DNA of 64,000 bases, taken from the NCBI GenBank assembly GCA_902779305.1, contig CACZBD010000013.1, positions 1 to 64,000 on the forward strand, written 5' to 3'. This stretch comes from an uncultured Lachnospiraceae bacterium. Its GTDB lineage: Bacteria > Bacillota > Clostridia > Lachnospirales > Lachnospiraceae. The position numbers and the translations under genes are program-made. Below the pieces are notes generated by a model, which did no database searches, was not told where the DNA came from, and was given only the letters and a program-made list of their open reading frames with translations. Positions 44,501-54,960 of the stretch are shown here, one piece after another. Each line of letters opens with the position of its first letter. Position 1 is the stretch's first letter.

Positions 44501-45390
44501 TTCTTGAGATCCACTTAAGTCTTGCAGCCATGGCACTCGGCTTCAACGTATCCACCCCCGTCTTTGACGGCGCGGATGAGAATGACATCATGGATACGCT
44601 GGATCTTGCAAATGACTATGTCAATCTGGAATGGGAAGAGTTCGAAAAGAAACATAAAAAAGAACTGCTTCCGGAAGTGCTGAAATTCCTTTCCGACAAC
44701 AGGGATCACAGAGAGGTCTGGAAAGGCGTGCCCATCAGCCGCGACGGTAAAGTCAGACTGCGTGACGGCAGGACCGGTGAGTATTTTGACAATCCGGTCA
44801 CGATCGGCCACATGCATTACCTGAAACTGCACCATCTGGTAGATGATAAGATCCATGCACGTTCGACAGGTCCGTACTCCCTGGTAACGCAGCAGCCGCT
44901 GGGCGGTAAAGCACAGTTTGGCGGACAGCGTTTCGGTGAGATGGAAGTATGGGCGCTGGAGGCATACGGCGCATCCTATACACTGCAGGAAATCCTGACC
45001 GTGAAATCCGATGATGTGATCGGACGTGTCAAGACCTACGAAGCGATCATCAAGGGTGACAACATTCCCGAATCCGGTATTCCGGAATCCTTCAAAGTCC
45101 TGCTCAAAGAACTGCAGTCCCTCGGACTTGATGTCAGAGTATTGCGTGATGACAATACCGAGGTTGAGATCAGAGAGACCATCGACTACGGCGAGACCGA
45201 TCTTCGCGCCGTGATCGAGGGAGACCGCGGATACAAAGGCGGCGAATCCTTCAGCAAAGCCGGATATTCCACGCAGGAGTTCGACGAGAACGAAGAACTC
45301 GTAGATGTGGAGGAAGAATCCGGGGACGAATTCGAAGCAGAAGAGTTTGCTGAAGCCGAGGCGGATTTTGGAGAATCTTTTGACGAATAA
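41509..45390 (+). CDS. rpoB: RNA polymerase beta subunit
   Basis: A 1293-residue catalytic subunit. The N-terminus ([20 protein letters not shown]) matches Firmicute RpoB. The rifampicin region (about residues 495-560) reads [28 protein letters not shown] with the wild-type Asp, His and Ser at classical resistance positions, so no resistance mutation is visible there. Other landmarks are [45 protein letters not shown], and [19 protein letters not shown] near the C-terminus. It ends in an acidic tail ([20 protein letters not shown]). GGGGTGAAA precedes the ATG. Confidence 0.98.
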   Translation: MEKNRVRPVTVGKSTRMSYSRQKEVLAMPNLIEVQKDSYRWFLDEGLREVFADISPITDYSDHLSLEFVDFVLCEDDVKYSIEECKERDATYAAPLKVKVRLYNKQDGKIIEHEIFMGDLPLMTETGTFVINGAERVIVSQLVRSPGIYYAITHDKLGKKLFSSTVIPNRGAWLEYETDSNDVFFVRVDRTRKVPVTVLIRALGVGTNQEILDLFGDEPKIQASLSKDPSISEKEPFGSSESGLLELYKKIRPGEPLTVESAESLITSMFFDPRRYDLAKVGRYKFNKKLMFRNRIRHQILAEDVVDTMTGEIIAEAGTKVTAELADRIQNAAVESVMIQTEERNVKVLSNMMVDITNFVDCEPKELGITELVYYPVLAQLIEDFGDDADALGEAITTHVHDLIPKHITKHDIIASINYCIHLEYGIGKDDDIDHLGNRRIRAVGELLQNQYRIGLSRLERVVRERMTTQDQEGISPQQLINIKPVTAAVKEFFGSSQLSQFMDQNNPLGELTHKRRLSALGPGGLSRDRAGFEVRDVHYSHYGRMCPIETPEGPNIGLINSLACYARINEYGFVEAPYRKIDHSDPENPVVTDEVVYMTADEEDNYHVAQANEPLDEKGHFIKNNVAGRFREETQEYDKSLFEFMDVSPKMVFSVATALIPFLENDDANRALMGSNMQRQAVPLLVTEAPVVGTGMETKAAADSGVCVLAKKSGTVERAESNKIMIANDDGTKETYNLSKFMRSNQSNCYNQKPIVTKGEHVEEGQVIADGPSTSNGEMALGKNPLIAFMTWEGYNYEDAVLLSERLVQEDVYTSVHIEEHEAEARDTKLGPEEITRDVPGVGEDALKDLDERGIIRIGAEVRAGDILVGKVTPKGETELTAEERLLRAIFGEKAREVRDTSLKVPHGEYGIVVDAKIFTRENGDELPPGVNESVRIYIAQKRKISVGDKMAGRHGNKGVVSRVLPVEDMPYLPNGRPVDIVLNPLGVPSRMNIGQVLEIHLSLAAMALGFNVSTPVFDGADENDIMDTLDLANDYVNLEWEEFEKKHKKELLPEVLKFLSDNRDHREVWKGVPISRDGKVRLRDGRTGEYFDNPVTIGHMHYLKLHHLVDDKIHARSTGPYSLVTQQPLGGKAQFGGQRFGEMEVWALEAYGASYTLQEILTVKSDDVIGRVKTYEAIIKGDNIPESGIPESFKVLLKELQSLGLDVRVLRDDNTEVEIRETIDYGETDLRAVIEGDRGYKGGESFSKAGYSTQEFDENEELVDVEEESGDEFEAEEFAEAEADFGESFDE

Positions 45391-45424
45391 ATCAAGATCA
45401 GACAAAAGAGAAAAGGAGTAAGCC

Positions 45425-48400
45425 ATGCCGGAAATTAACAAAGACGGATACCAGCCCATGACATTTGATGCGATCAGGATCGGACTGGCATCTCCCGATA
45501 AAATCAGAGAATGGTCCAGAGGCGAAGTGTTAAAGCCCGAGACCATCAACTACAGAACCTTAAAGCCGGAAAAAGACGGCCTGTTCTGTGAGAGGATCTT
45601 CGGCCCCAGCAAAGACTGGGAGTGCCACTGCGGCAAATACAAGAAGATCCGTTACAAAGGCGTGATCTGCGACCGCTGCGGCGTTGAAGTCACCAAATCC
45701 AATGTCAGACGTGAGCGTATGGGCCACATTGAACTGGCGGCACCGGTTTCACACATCTGGTATTTCAAAGGCATCCCCAGCCGGATGGGTCTGATCCTGG
45801 ACCTTTCCCCGAGAACGCTGGAAAAGGTGCTGTATTTTGCAAACTATATCGTTCTGGATCCCGGTGAGACGGATCTGAAGTATAAGCAGGTCCTTTCCGA
45901 GAGGGAATATCAGGATTATGCTGCGGAGTGGGGTTCCAAATTCCGTGTCGGCATGGGCGCCGAGGCGATCAAGGAACTGCTGATCGCGATCGATCTGGAG
46001 AAAGAATCCGCAGAATTAAAAGAAGCGCTTGCTGAGTCCACCGGACAGAAGAGAGCGAAGATCATCAAAAGACTGGAAGTCGTGGAAGCATTCCGCGAAT
46101 CCGGAAACCAGCCGGAGTGGATGATCATGGATGTGATCCCGGTCATTCCGCCCGATCTGCGCCCGATGGTACAGCTGGACGGCGGCAGATTCGCAACCTC
46201 TGACTTAAATGACCTTTACCGCAGGATCATCAACAGAAACAACCGTCTGAAGAGACTGCTCGAGCTTCATGCGCCGGATATCATCGTGCGCAACGAGAAG
46301 CGTATGCTGCAGGAAGCGGTAGATGCGCTGATCGACAACGGTCGCCGCGGAAGACCCGTAACGGGCCCGGGCAACAGAGCGCTGAAATCTCTGTCCGACA
46401 TGCTGAAAGGTAAATCCGGACGTTTCCGTCAGAACCTGCTCGGAAAACGTGTCGACTATTCCGGACGTTCCGTTATCGTCGTAGGACCGGAACTCAAGAT
46501 CTACCAGTGCGGTCTGCCCAAAGAGATGGCGATCGAACTGTTCAAGCCCTTCGTTATGAAGGAACTGGTTGCCAACGGCACCAGCCACAACATCAAAAAT
46601 GCCAAGAAGATGGTAGAGCGTCTGCGTCCCGAGGTTTGGGATGTGCTCGAGGAAGTGATCAAGGAGCATCCGGTTATGCTGAACCGTGCGCCTACACTGC
46701 ACAGACTCGGTATCCAGGCGTTTGAGCCGATCCTTGTCGAAGGTAAAGCGATCAAACTGCATCCGCTCGTATGTACGGCTTACAACGCCGACTTCGACGG
46801 TGACCAGATGGCTGTGCATCTTCCGCTTTCCGTGGAAGCACAGTCCGAGTGCAGATTCCTGCTGCTCTCGCCCAACAACCTGCTGAAGCCTTCGGACGGC
46901 GGCCCGGTAGCGGTTCCGTCTCAGGATATGGTCCTCGGGATCTACTATCTGACCATGGACAGATATAAAGACCTGTCCTTAGACCCTGATTTTGAGGGCG
47001 AGCCGGTAGCGGAATATGCTTCCGTTGAGGAGGCCAAAGAAGCGTATCTGGCTTATCAGAAGAAGAAAGCGGCAGCATACAAGGCCGGTAAAGATCCTTC
47101 CACGATCAAAGACACCGTTCTTGAGAAAGATACGCTGATCCGTGTCTGCCTGGATGCGGACCGCGGCAGGTATGCCGTCTGCCAGATGATCGATCTGCTC
47201 GGAAGATATTATTCCTCGATCAATCAGGCGCTGCTTGCATATGAAAATCACGATATTACGCTGCATCAGCGGATCAATGTCCGTCTGACCAGAAAAGATG
47301 CCGAAGGCAACGATGTTTCCGGTACGGTCAACACGACACTCGGACGTCTGATCTTCAACGAGATCCTTCCGCAGGACCTTGGTTTTGTGGACAGAGAGGA
47401 TCCGGAGAACCTGCTGAAACTGGAAGTCGACTTCCGTGTCGGCAAGAAGCAGCTGAAACAGATCTTAGAGCGCGTCATCAACAACCACGGCGCGACCAAG
47501 ACGGCAGAGGTTCTGGATGACATCAAGGCAATGGGATACAAGTATTCCACCAAAGCTGCGATGACCGTATCCATTTCCGATATGACCGTACCTGCCAAGA
47601 AGGCAGAAATGCTGAAAAAAGCACAGGATACCGTGGATCTGATCACCACAAACTACAAGCGTGGTCTGATCACAGAGGAAGAACGTTACCGCGGTATCAT
47701 CGAGACCTGGACCGAAACCGATAAGGAACTGACGGATGTCCTTCTGGACGGTTTGGATAAATACAATAACATCTACATGATGGCTGATTCCGGCGCCCGC
47801 GGCAGCAACCAGCAGATCAAACAGCTGGCCGGCATGCGCGGACTGATGGCTGATACGACAGGCCGTACGATCGAGCTGCCGATCAAGTCCAACTTCCGTG
47901 AAGGTCTGGACGTTTTGGAATACTTCATGTCCGCACACGGCGCAAGAAAAGGTCTGTCCGATACGGCGCTTCGTACGGCCGACTCCGGTTACCTGACCAG
48001 ACGTCTGGTAGACGTTTCCCAGGAACTGATCATCCGCGAGCATGACTGCTGTGAGGGAAAAGAAGAGATCCCCGGCATGAAAGTCAAGGCCTTCGTGGAC
48101 GGCGACGCCCTGATCGAGAGCCTGAAAGACCGTATCACGGGCAGATATGCAAGTGAAGATGTAGTGGATGACAAGGGCAATGTCCTTGTGAAAAAGAACC
48201 ATATGATCACACCGAAGCGTGTGGAGAAGATCTTAAATGCCGGAGTTGAGGAAGTCAACATCCGTACGATCTTAACCTGCAGATGCCACAACGGGATCTG
48301 TGCAAGATGTTACGGCGCCAACATGGCAACCGGTGAGCCCGTACAGGTCGGTGAGGCAGTCGGTATCATTGCTGCACAGTCCATCGGTGAACCCGGTACG

Positions 48401-49333
48401 CAGCTGACGATGAGAACATTCCATACCGGTGGTGTTGCCGGTGACGATATCACACAGGGTCTTCCCCGTGTCGAGGAACTGTTCGAGGCCAGAAAGCCGA
48501 AAGGACTTGCGATCATTTCCGAGATCGCCGGAAAAGCGGTGATCCGTGATACCAAGAAGAAGCGTGAAGTTGTCGTAACCAATGACGAGACCGGCGAGAG
48601 CAAGACCTACCTGATCCCTTACGGATCCCGTACGAAGATCTCTCCGGATCCTGAAGGCCAGATCATCGAGGCCGGTGACGAACTGACCGACGGTAGCGTA
48701 AACCCGCACGACATCTTAAAGATCAAAGGCGTGCGTGCCGTTCAGGACTACATGATCCGCGAAGTACAGCGCGTATACCGTCTGCAGGGTGTTGAGATCA
48801 ACGATAAGCATATCGAAGTGATCGTTCGCCAGATGCTGAAGAAAGTCCGTGTCGAGGAGAACGGGGATTCCGATTTCCTGCCGGGCACACTGGTCGATAC
48901 TTTGGAACTTGACGACATCAACGAAGCGCTGATCGCGGAAGGCAAACAGCCCGCAGAAGGCAAGCAGGTCATGCTGGGTATCACGAAGGCATCCCTTGCA
49001 ACGAATTCCTTCTTATCGGCCGCATCCTTCCAGGAAACCACCAAGGTGCTGACGGAAGCCGCCATCAAGGGCAAGATCGATCCGTTGATCGGCCTGAAAG
49101 AGAATGTCATCATCGGTAAGCTGATCCCCGCAGGTACGGGTATGAAACGTTACCGCAACGTGATGCTGGACACATCCGTTCCGGATGCGCTCAAACAGGT
49201 TGAAGCCGAAGAAGAAGCGGAAGATGTGACCGTAGAGGAAGAACTTGCGGAAGCCATCGCCGATTCCGAGGAAGAGCTTGAAGAAGTTGTCGAAGAGGTT
49301 GCTGAAGAAGTACTTGCCGGCGACGAAGAATAA
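45425..49333 (+). CDS. rpoC: RNA polymerase beta' subunit
   Basis: A 1302-residue catalytic subunit. The N-terminal zinc finger has [20 protein letters not shown]. The clamp and lid region includes [20 protein letters not shown]. The absolutely conserved active-site loop [15 protein letters not shown] lies near residue 455. The second zinc site includes HDCCEGKEE and [13 protein letters not shown], and [20 protein letters not shown] precedes the trigger-loop region. It has an acidic C-terminal tail like that of RpoB. AAGGAG precedes the ATG. A strong bidirectional terminator follows at 49354. Confidence 0.98.
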   Translation: MPEINKDGYQPMTFDAIRIGLASPDKIREWSRGEVLKPETINYRTLKPEKDGLFCERIFGPSKDWECHCGKYKKIRYKGVICDRCGVEVTKSNVRRERMGHIELAAPVSHIWYFKGIPSRMGLILDLSPRTLEKVLYFANYIVLDPGETDLKYKQVLSEREYQDYAAEWGSKFRVGMGAEAIKELLIAIDLEKESAELKEALAESTGQKRAKIIKRLEVVEAFRESGNQPEWMIMDVIPVIPPDLRPMVQLDGGRFATSDLNDLYRRIINRNNRLKRLLELHAPDIIVRNEKRMLQEAVDALIDNGRRGRPVTGPGNRALKSLSDMLKGKSGRFRQNLLGKRVDYSGRSVIVVGPELKIYQCGLPKEMAIELFKPFVMKELVANGTSHNIKNAKKMVERLRPEVWDVLEEVIKEHPVMLNRAPTLHRLGIQAFEPILVEGKAIKLHPLVCTAYNADFDGDQMAVHLPLSVEAQSECRFLLLSPNNLLKPSDGGPVAVPSQDMVLGIYYLTMDRYKDLSLDPDFEGEPVAEYASVEEAKEAYLAYQKKKAAAYKAGKDPSTIKDTVLEKDTLIRVCLDADRGRYAVCQMIDLLGRYYSSINQALLAYENHDITLHQRINVRLTRKDAEGNDVSGTVNTTLGRLIFNEILPQDLGFVDREDPENLLKLEVDFRVGKKQLKQILERVINNHGATKTAEVLDDIKAMGYKYSTKAAMTVSISDMTVPAKKAEMLKKAQDTVDLITTNYKRGLITEEERYRGIIETWTETDKELTDVLLDGLDKYNNIYMMADSGARGSNQQIKQLAGMRGLMADTTGRTIELPIKSNFREGLDVLEYFMSAHGARKGLSDTALRTADSGYLTRRLVDVSQELIIREHDCCEGKEEIPGMKVKAFVDGDALIESLKDRITGRYASEDVVDDKGNVLVKKNHMITPKRVEKILNAGVEEVNIRTILTCRCHNGICARCYGANMATGEPVQVGEAVGIIAAQSIGEPGTQLTMRTFHTGGVAGDDITQGLPRVEELFEARKPKGLAIISEIAGKAVIRDTKKKREVVVTNDETGESKTYLIPYGSRTKISPDPEGQIIEAGDELTDGSVNPHDILKIKGVRAVQDYMIREVQRVYRLQGVEINDKHIEVIVRQMLKKVRVEENGDSDFLPGTLVDTLELDDINEALIAEGKQPAEGKQVMLGITKASLATNSFLSAASFQETTKVLTEAAIKGKIDPLIGLKENVIIGKLIPAGTGMKRYRNVMLDTSVPDALKQVEAEEEAEDVTVEEELAEAIADSEEELEEVVEEVAEEVLAGDEE

Positions 49334-49353
49334 AATAGGATCGAAAAGATCAC

Positions 49354-49391
49354 AAAAAACGGGAACCGGAAAGATCCGGTTCCCGTTTTTT
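49354..49391. terminator. Bidirectional terminator between rpoC and pilT
   Basis: AAAAAACGGGAACCGG (49354-49369) pairs perfectly with CCGGTTCCCGTTTTTT (49376-49391) around AAAGAT. It stops rpoBC rightward and the pilus operon leftward. Confidence 0.92.
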
Positions 49392-49408
49392 ATGTATGAA
49401 TGTAAGTA

Positions 49409-50473
49409 CTACATCGCCCGGATCTTTTTCTGCAGCAGTTCCGGGTTAGTCGCATAGGTCAGCGCGGTCTTCTCGGTGATCTTGCCTTCCTTGAGAAGAT
49501 TTAAGAGACTCGTGTCCATCGCGATCATGTCATCGGCGGCGGAAGCATAGATCATACCGTCGATCTGATGCACCTTGGATTCACGGATCATGTTCCGGAT
49601 TGCAGGCGTCAGTGTCATGATCTCAAAGACCGGGATGATCCTGCCGTCCACCGAAGGGATCAGCTGCTGGGAAACAACGGCCTGCAGGACCATGGACAGC
49701 TGGATGCAGATCTGGTGCTGCTGGTTTGACGGGAATGCATCCACGATACGGTCGATCGTATTGGAAGCCCCGATCGTGTGCAGCGTCGATAAGATCAGAT
49801 GTCCGGTCTCAGCTGCGGTCATGGCGACGTTGATCGTCTCATAGTCACGCATTTCACCAAGCAGGATGACATCCGGGCTCTGCCTTAAGGAAGCGCGCAG
49901 CGCCGTTAAGTAACTCTCGGTATCGGTTACGACCTCACGCTGGGAGACGATGCTCATCTTATGCATATGCAGGTACTCGAGAGGATCCTCAAGCGTGATG
50001 ATATGCGCATGCCTCGTATTGTTGATGTGGTCGATCATGCAGGCCAGTGTGGTTGATTTTCCGCTGCCGGCAGGCCCCGTGATCAGGACAAGCCCTTTCT
50101 TGCGGTCCGCAAATTCGATGATCTTCTGCGGGATGCCTCTTTCTTCCGGCTTCGGAATATTGAATGTGATGACACGGATGACGGCGGAAAGGGAACCACG
50201 CTGTTTAAAAGCGCTGATCCTGAATCTGGCCACGCCTTTTAATGCGAAGGAAAAATCATCATCGCCCGTTTCCACCAGGCGTTTCATATCCCTTTGCCCC
50301 GCAAGCTGGTAGATATCCGTGATCATGGCTGCCGTGTCCTGCGGCATCATCTTCTGTTCGGCAAAGGTCTTGAGCACGCCGTGTGATTTGTACGTCAGCG
50401 GAAGACCTGCAACCACAAAGATATCAGACGCCTCGTCATTTGTGATCTGTGATAAAGTTTCAACGATCTCCAT
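49409..50473 (-). CDS. pilT: Type IV pilus retraction-type ATPase PilT
   Basis: A 354-residue hexameric secretion ATPase of the PilT class, thought to depolymerise pili. It has the N-terminal PAS-like domain (DEASDIFVVAGLPLTYKSHG), Walker A GPAGSGKSTTLA (about residue 133), Asp box (TLEDPLEYLH), Walker B (SPDVILLGEMRDYET), His box (ETGHLILSTLHTIGASNTID) and the PilT-specific AIRNMIRE motif. It is the last gene of the - strand operon. No PilB extension ATPase lies in the window, so PilT could be the sole motor here or work with a motor encoded elsewhere. Confidence 0.92.
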   Translation of the reverse strand: MEIVETLSQITNDEASDIFVVAGLPLTYKSHGVLKTFAEQKMMPQDTAAMITDIYQLAGQRDMKRLVETGDDDFSFALKGVARFRISAFKQRGSLSAVIRVITFNIPKPEERGIPQKIIEFADRKKGLVLITGPAGSGKSTTLACMIDHINNTRHAHIITLEDPLEYLHMHKMSIVSQREVVTDTESYLTALRASLRQSPDVILLGEMRDYETINVAMTAAETGHLILSTLHTIGASNTIDRIVDAFPSNQQHQICIQLSMVLQAVVSQQLIPSVDGRIIPVFEIMTLTPAIRNMIRESKVHQIDGMIYASAADDMIAMDTSLLNLLKEGKITEKTALTYATNPELLQKKIRAM

Positions 50474-50488
50474 AGGTAACCTCCAATA

Positions 50489-51004
50489 TTATTCAAAGTC
50501 CATAAATCCGATCCCCTCTTCATCCACAAGCGGAGCTTCGTCGATGCCGTCCCAGATATCCAGATTCTGCGTTCTCCAGGAAACAATGTGGAAGAGCGCG
50601 TCATCATTCTGTTCCGGATAGGAAACGGCCAGACATACATGCAGATTCTGCGTATCATTCACGGGAACATCATAACTGATGGTCACCGGATCGGATCCTT
50701 CATTTACCGTGATGGTCTCATTGTCCGAAAACAGCTTCGGAACTTCCTCAAAATAGCCGGCCTTGCTGTCTGTGCGCTGCCTGCATTTGGACAGCAGACC
50801 CTCGATATTTGCCATATACAGCTCCGCCACACGGTTTGCTTCATAGTAATCCGTGGTGCGCTGCGCTGTCTGTTTGCTGAGTCGGTAGTCGGAATTTGCG
50901 GACAGGAAACTCAGTGCCGCAAATGTGACCAGACACAGCAGAACGAAAGTGACCAATATGGAACTGGTGCCGACATTGATGCCGCCGGTTGCTTTTTTAT
51001 TCAT
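50489..51004 (-). CDS. Single-pass membrane protein of the pilus operon (unassigned, 171 aa)
   Basis: A protein with a short charged N-terminus and one hydrophobic helix (SILVTFVLLCLVTFAALSFL, about residues 15-34), followed by a helical segment (TTDYYEANRVAELYMANIE) and a beta-rich extracytoplasmic domain. This topology is that of minor pilins or pilus-assembly accessory proteins, but there is no prepilin cleavage motif (no G-F-T-x-x-E). Its stop codon is 15 bases before the pilT start. I cannot name the family; pilus assembly is inferred from the operon. Confidence 0.65.
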   Translation of the reverse strand: MNKKATGGINVGTSSILVTFVLLCLVTFAALSFLSANSDYRLSKQTAQRTTDYYEANRVAELYMANIEGLLSKCRQRTDSKAGYFEEVPKLFSDNETITVNEGSDPVTISYDVPVNDTQNLHVCLAVSYPEQNDDALFHIVSWRTQNLDIWDGIDEAPLVDEEGIGFMDFE

Positions 51005-51015
51005 GGCTTACAGAT

Positions 51016-51456
51016 TTACCCTTTCGGTACATTCATGTATTTCGTCGCATTCAGTTTATAGATCTCGTGGTAATCGCTCAAACGGACAAAGCGGATTTCC
51101 ATGTTCTGGATCGCACCGTTGGGGGTGATCGTTACATCGCTGACATAGGCGGCCGCATCCGGGTCGCAGACCTGAAAATGCGCGTCATAGAAGACTTCAA
51201 AATAGTTGTCCTGAGCGACTGCCTCCGGAAAGGCTTCCAGGATGCTTTCCATGGAACCATCGGTGCCGCGCATCACTTCGGCATAGGAAGTTGCGATGGA
51301 AACGGCGTGATTCAGTTCCCTGGTTTCCTTGCTGATCAGATGCGACTGCGCGAACAACTGCATGCAGACGGCAGAGGCCAGGGAGAAGAACAGGATCACG
51401 ATGATCAGCTCCATCAGAAAGAGCGCGGTTTTGGATTTGGGCAGATTCTTATTCAT
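51016..51456 (-). CDS. Pilin-like protein (146 aa)
   Basis: A short basic N-terminus (MNKNLPKSKTAL) leads into a hydrophobic helix that keeps the pilin-like Glu (FLMELIIVILFFSLASAVCMQ). The order resembles a type IV prepilin with Glu at +5, but the Gly of the peptidase site is replaced. The helix continues amphipathically (SHLISKETRELNHAVSIATS) as in pilins, then a C-terminal globular part of about 80 residues. It overlaps the upstream gene's stop by 8 bases. It is probably a minor pseudopilin. Confidence 0.62.
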   Translation of the reverse strand: MNKNLPKSKTALFLMELIIVILFFSLASAVCMQLFAQSHLISKETRELNHAVSIATSYAEVMRGTDGSMESILEAFPEAVAQDNYFEVFYDAHFQVCDPDAAAYVSDVTITPNGAIQNMEIRFVRLSDYHEIYKLNATKYMNVPKG

Positions 51457-51961
51457 GCGTCATGCCCTCCTCGTTGTTCGTGTGGCTGTATTCGGCAACA
51501 TAGTAGCTGACCGATTCGCCGTTTTCGTCCGTCAGCGTAAAGCGGTACAGCGAATCCGTAACACGTTCGACGAAGAAGCCGCTTACCGGAACGACTTTCG
51601 TTCCGCCTGTTAAGTCAAAATCATAATCGCTGCGTGCCGTCAGCTCGGTCAGGTATCCGTCCTGTTCATACAAAAACGTGCTGTAGTCATTGTCACCGAC
51701 ACGCTCGTTCAGAACAAGCACCGGCGTCTCCCCGTAGTGGATCACCGCAGCGCCGCCGGAGTGATCGAACTGCCGCATTTTTTCCGTCACATAAGAAAGC
51801 GCGGTACGGGATTTGAAGTTCGCCTCCATGTTGGAAACGGTATTCCGGTAGATCTTGGCGCCGAACAGCACGATGAAGAGCGCCGAGATCAGAAAGACAC
51901 TGAACAGCGCCAGTAAAAACAGAATATCCACGATCGGTTTGTTCCGCATTTTCAGGTTCAT
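51449..51961 (-). CDS. DUF4860-like pilus-operon membrane protein (170 aa)
   Basis: A protein with one N-terminal helix (VDILFLLALFSVFLISALFI) followed by VLFGAKIYRNTVSNMEANF and a beta-rich C-terminal domain (VPVSGFFVERVTDSLYRFTLT). The pattern matches DUF4860 proteins found in pilus-like operons of Clostridia, as far as I recall the family. It overlaps both neighbours by 4 and 8 bases, so the four small genes are translationally coupled. Topology and location suggest a pseudopilin or assembly factor. Confidence 0.6.
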   Translation of the reverse strand: MNLKMRNKPIVDILFLLALFSVFLISALFIVLFGAKIYRNTVSNMEANFKSRTALSYVTEKMRQFDHSGGAAVIHYGETPVLVLNERVGDNDYSTFLYEQDGYLTELTARSDYDFDLTGGTKVVPVSGFFVERVTDSLYRFTLTDENGESVSYYVAEYSHTNNEEGMTHE

Positions 51962-52293
51962 CGCGCGCTCCTCTCTATAATGGAGACGTTGGGCATGATA
52001 TTGGAAGCGATGGGCTCATAGTCCACCACGAATTTGTCATGGTCGTAGGTCAGTCCGTAATGCTCTTCCATGTAGGTCAGGTTCGGCGGATACATGCCTT
52101 CCACCGCATAACAGTGCACGATATCTTTATGGATCGCCTCGTCTAAGATCCTGAGTTCATCCTCGGAAGTGCCGGAGGATACGGTTGCAATGCCGTAGAG
52201 AAAGATCGCGATCACGGCAATGAAGAAGAGGATCGAGAAATTCACGGACTGCAGGATTCTTTTGCCAAGGTTAGGTTTCTGAAAACGGTTCAT
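51958..52293 (-). CDS. Single-pass membrane protein (111 aa, unassigned)
   Basis: A basic N-terminus (NRFQKPNLGKRILQS) and one helix (FSILFFIAVIAIFLYGIATV) precede a small extracytoplasmic domain with KDIVHCYAVEGMYPPNLTYMEE, a motif also seen in pseudopilin-type proteins (the VEGMYPPNL pattern). A GAAAGGAA site precedes the ATG. A long structured element lies directly upstream, between this gene and pilC. Its role is probably in pilus biogenesis, by association. Confidence 0.6.
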   Translation of the reverse strand: MNRFQKPNLGKRILQSVNFSILFFIAVIAIFLYGIATVSSGTSEDELRILDEAIHKDIVHCYAVEGMYPPNLTYMEEHYGLTYDHDKFVVDYEPIASNIMPNVSIIERSAR

Positions 52294-52311
52294 ATCTGGT
52301 TCCTTTCGGTT

Positions 52312-52388
52312 TACAGATAGATCTTCCGATTCTTACGTGCCAGCACGACGAATCTGCAGTTCTATCTGTATCTGTTGCAAATAGCAAC
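52312..52388 (-). other. Structured intercistronic element between pilC and the 111-aa gene
   Basis: TACAGATAGA (52312-52321) pairs perfectly with TCTATCTGTA (52361-52370). Inside it GATTC (52328-52332) pairs with GAATC (52350-52354), and CGTG (52336-52339) with CACG (52344-52347) around a 4-base loop. A second small hairpin, GTTGC (52374-52378) with GCAAC (52384-52388), lies next to the pilC stop codon. There is no U-tract. In the mRNA (- strand) this forms a long rod-like hairpin; mRNA processing, differential stability or a small RNA are possible. Confidence 0.55.
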
Positions 52389-52390
52389 TC

Positions 52391-53446
52391 TTATCCGATG
52401 CTGCTCATGATCCCCATCAGAGGGAGCATGACGGACAGCAGGATCAGGCAGACCACAACGGACAGGATGATGACCAGGGTCGGCTCCAGTACCGTGATGA
52501 TCGAACTGATCCGGTTATCGACTTCTTCCTCGTAGGCGTTGGCGATCTTCTCCAGCACCTTGTCGATCGAACCGGTCTTGTAACCGATGGTCAGCATGCG
52601 CGCATACATGCTGGTAAAGATGTTGGCGGCGACAAGCGCTTCTGCGAAGGTGTAGCCTTCTTCCTTGATAAAGGTGCGGCATTTCTCGATCTTTTCCGCC
52701 ATGGAACGGTTGTCGACAAGACGCTGTACCATCTCTAAGGAAGCATCGGTATCAAGGCCCGCCGACATGGTAAGCGCCATACCGGAGGCGAAACGCCCGG
52801 AAGCGATCTTTTCATAAAAAGTCTTTGTGGCAAAAAACTTCGTGCAGAAGGAAGCGAAGATCGATTTGCCGGGTGCGGTCTTGGTAAAGAAGATGTAGCC
52901 GGCAAGGATCAGGCCGAAGAGGATCACGAACACGAGGGAATAGTTGGAGATCGTTGTTCCCATGTTCAGAAGTCCTTTGGAAAACCCGGTCATTTCGGAT
53001 CCGAGCTGGATGAATACCTGGTTAAAGATCGGAAGGACCTTGATGATCAGGACCAGGATGACGATCATCATCATGCCGACGATCAGGAACGGATAGGTGA
53101 CCGCGTTTTTGATGCCCTGCGCGATACTTTCCTCACGGTTGTAGTGGAAGGCAAGAGCATGCATGACTTCTTCCAGTTTACCGGACTGTTCGCCGATCTC
53201 GATCATGTCTAAAGCGTATTTTGGGAAAACGCCTGATGCCGAAACGGATGCGTGAAAACTTTCGCCCAGGTTGCAGTGCTCTAAGATCACGGACAGGATC
53301 TCTTTGCCTTCGTTTGAAAGCGCATCCTCCATCATGATCGTCACACCTTCCATCGGGGAAATACCCGCATTCAGGATCATCGCGATCTGATCACAGAACA
53401 TGGATAATTCACGGTTGGATAGTAGTCTTCCTTTGGATTTGCTCAT
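52391..53446 (-). CDS. pilC: Type II secretion/type IV pilus platform protein PilC/GspF
   Basis: A 351-residue inner-membrane platform protein with two T2SSF domains (LLSNRELSMFCDQIAMILNAG with GISPMEGV; later GRFASGMALTMSAGLDTDAS) and three helices (about 130-155, 180-200, 315-340). The motif pair CNLGESFHASVSASGVFPKY and IEIGEQSGKLEEVMHAL is typical for GspF/PilC. The ATG at 53446 has AGGAGG 5 bases upstream; the longer frame from 53491 is rejected. It would sit under the pilus and contact the ATPase. Confidence 0.88.
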   Translation of the reverse strand: MSKSKGRLLSNRELSMFCDQIAMILNAGISPMEGVTIMMEDALSNEGKEILSVILEHCNLGESFHASVSASGVFPKYALDMIEIGEQSGKLEEVMHALAFHYNREESIAQGIKNAVTYPFLIVGMMMIVILVLIIKVLPIFNQVFIQLGSEMTGFSKGLLNMGTTISNYSLVFVILFGLILAGYIFFTKTAPGKSIFASFCTKFFATKTFYEKIASGRFASGMALTMSAGLDTDASLEMVQRLVDNRSMAEKIEKCRTFIKEEGYTFAEALVAANIFTSMYARMLTIGYKTGSIDKVLEKIANAYEEEVDNRISSIITVLEPTLVIILSVVVCLILLSVMLPLMGIMSSIG

Positions 53447-53487
53447 GGTAGCCTCCTGATTAATTACTTTTGATACGACGGATTGCA

Positions 53488-54456
53488 TCAATACACATAC
53501 TTTGTAGTGTAGTTGCTTCCGTCGCCGATAAAGGATTTCAGCTTGGAGTTGCTCATGTTTGCGGCAAAAGTCGGATCCATCAGGGCCCAGTCGGTGCCGT
53601 TGAACTCGATCATGCCGTTGACCCAGCCGATCTCGTCAATATAGACGGAAAGCCATGCATGGTAGACATCGCCGGCATAGCCGATCTCCATGCGGGCCGG
53701 GATCCGCTGTGAGCGGAGCATCGCGGCCATCAGCGCTGAATAGTCAAAACAGAACCCGCGCTTTGTGGCCAAAACCTCATCGGGATCCGGCAGGTAAGTC
53801 TTTTCTGCCGATTCGAGTTTTTCTTTATCATAGGTAACATTGTTGACAACATAGGAATAGATGGCCGTCACGACTTCCATATCCGATGTGGCGCCGGCGG
53901 CCAGTTCCTTAGCCTTGGGAACGACCGCGGAATCCTTGTTGAAATTCACATACTGGTTCGGATACAGGTACGGTCCGAAGGTGTTCGTGACCGTTAGGTT
54001 CATATCTTCCGAATACAGGGTGGAATACTGGCTGCCGCTGATATTTTCAAAAACGGTTGCCGAATAGACGCCGTTCCCGGAAGTGATCGGGATCACGGCG
54101 TTCTCGGTCAGCAGGTTGTAGGTATAGGTCACCTGGTCGGGACCGGTCAGCTGCACCTTTACCTTGGGGCTGTCACCCGTGTAGGTGATGATGATGTAGC
54201 CTTCCGAAGCATTGCTGACATCAATGGAAACCGTGTCATTGCCGTAGACCACTTCACCTGCCGCGACAGGTTCCAGCACTTCCGGCTCGTTGGAGCGCAC
54301 GTTTCCGATATTCTCCGCAGCCGTGATCTCGTAGGTGATGCTGTCAAATTCCCCTTCCGCGATGGCTTTCTCCCTGCATCCGATCAGCGAGGTCACGCAG
54401 ACCGCAGACAGGAAGATGCACAGATATTTAATTGTCTTCGTATGCAGCTTGCGCAT
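53488..54456 (-). CDS. Transglutaminase-like lipoprotein
   Basis: A 322-residue predicted lipoprotein: hydrophobic signal and lipobox SLIGC at about residues 23-27. After a beta-rich N-terminal domain comes a transglutaminase-like/cysteine protease domain with the catalytic triad region KRGFCFDYSALMAAML (Cys, about 235), YHAWLSVYIDEIGW (His) and ALMDPTF (Asp). Such domains hydrolyse or crosslink peptide bonds or act in peptidoglycan and surface-protein processing. The position between the sigma/anti-sigma pair and pilC suggests it processes an envelope protein of this system, perhaps a crosslinking or signal-transmitting function. This is inference. Confidence 0.82.
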   Translation of the reverse strand: MRKLHTKTIKYLCIFLSAVCVTSLIGCREKAIAEGEFDSITYEITAAENIGNVRSNEPEVLEPVAAGEVVYGNDTVSIDVSNASEGYIIITYTGDSPKVKVQLTGPDQVTYTYNLLTENAVIPITSGNGVYSATVFENISGSQYSTLYSEDMNLTVTNTFGPYLYPNQYVNFNKDSAVVPKAKELAAGATSDMEVVTAIYSYVVNNVTYDKEKLESAEKTYLPDPDEVLATKRGFCFDYSALMAAMLRSQRIPARMEIGYAGDVYHAWLSVYIDEIGWVNGMIEFNGTDWALMDPTFAANMSNSKLKSFIGDGSNYTTKYVY

Positions 54457-54471
54457 TCGATCACACTCCTG

Positions 54472-54960
54472 CTATTTGGAAGACAGGACTGCCTGCATGA
54501 CATTCCCGTCCAGATCGGGGATATAGATGTTCAGCGCATCCCCGTCATACGGGATCGTGACTTCCGTCTGCTCATTCACAAAACGGATGCTGGAAGGAAA
54601 AATCGCGGTTCCGTCGTCTTTCATGGCATATATATTTCTGTAATCCAGCTTGTCGCCGGAGATCATCATCACGAATTCGGTCGTGTAGAGCTGATGGGAA
54701 GTGATCTCCAAGGTCTTTGCCGCCCCGAAGTCCGTGACTTTCACCTCTTGCGAATGGAACGCAAGCGGAGAAAGCAGGGTCAGAAGCAGCATGGCGATGG
54801 CGATCCACATACAGGACGTCACCAGGGTCGTTTTGGCTTTGCTCCGTAAGACGATCTTATCGAAAGGAATCGTATTGGGCTTCTGGTCGCCGGCAATAAA
54901 TACGTTTTGCAGGATGTTGTTTGCTGTTGCCATATCCATTGTATATTTATGACGGTTCAT
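54472..54960 (-). CDS. Single-pass membrane protein coupled to ECF sigma, candidate anti-sigma factor
   Basis: A 162-residue protein: about 45 cytoplasmic residues with a basic segment (FDKIVLRSKAKTTLVTS), a helix (SCMWIAIAMLLLTLLSPLAF, about 49-68) and about 90 residues outside with beta-strand character. Its start codon overlaps the sigma factor's stop codon by 4 bases (ATGA). This topology and coupling are typical of anti-sigma factors, but there is no visible zinc-finger (ZAS) motif HxxxCxxC. It could therefore be a non-ZAS anti-sigma or a different sensor. It was named from context. Confidence 0.6.
   Translation of the reverse strand: MNRHKYTMDMATANNILQNVFIAGDQKPNTIPFDKIVLRSKAKTTLVTSCMWIAIAMLLLTLLSPLAFHSQEVKVTDFGAAKTLEITSHQLYTTEFVMMISGDKLDYRNIYAMKDDGTAIFPSSIRFVNEQTEVTIPYDGDALNIYIPDLDGNVMQAVLSSK

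Noticed and set aside
44515-45549. A 344-codon open frame on the - strand over rpoB
   Set aside because: Antisense to a universally conserved gene with strong codon constraint; no recognisable product.
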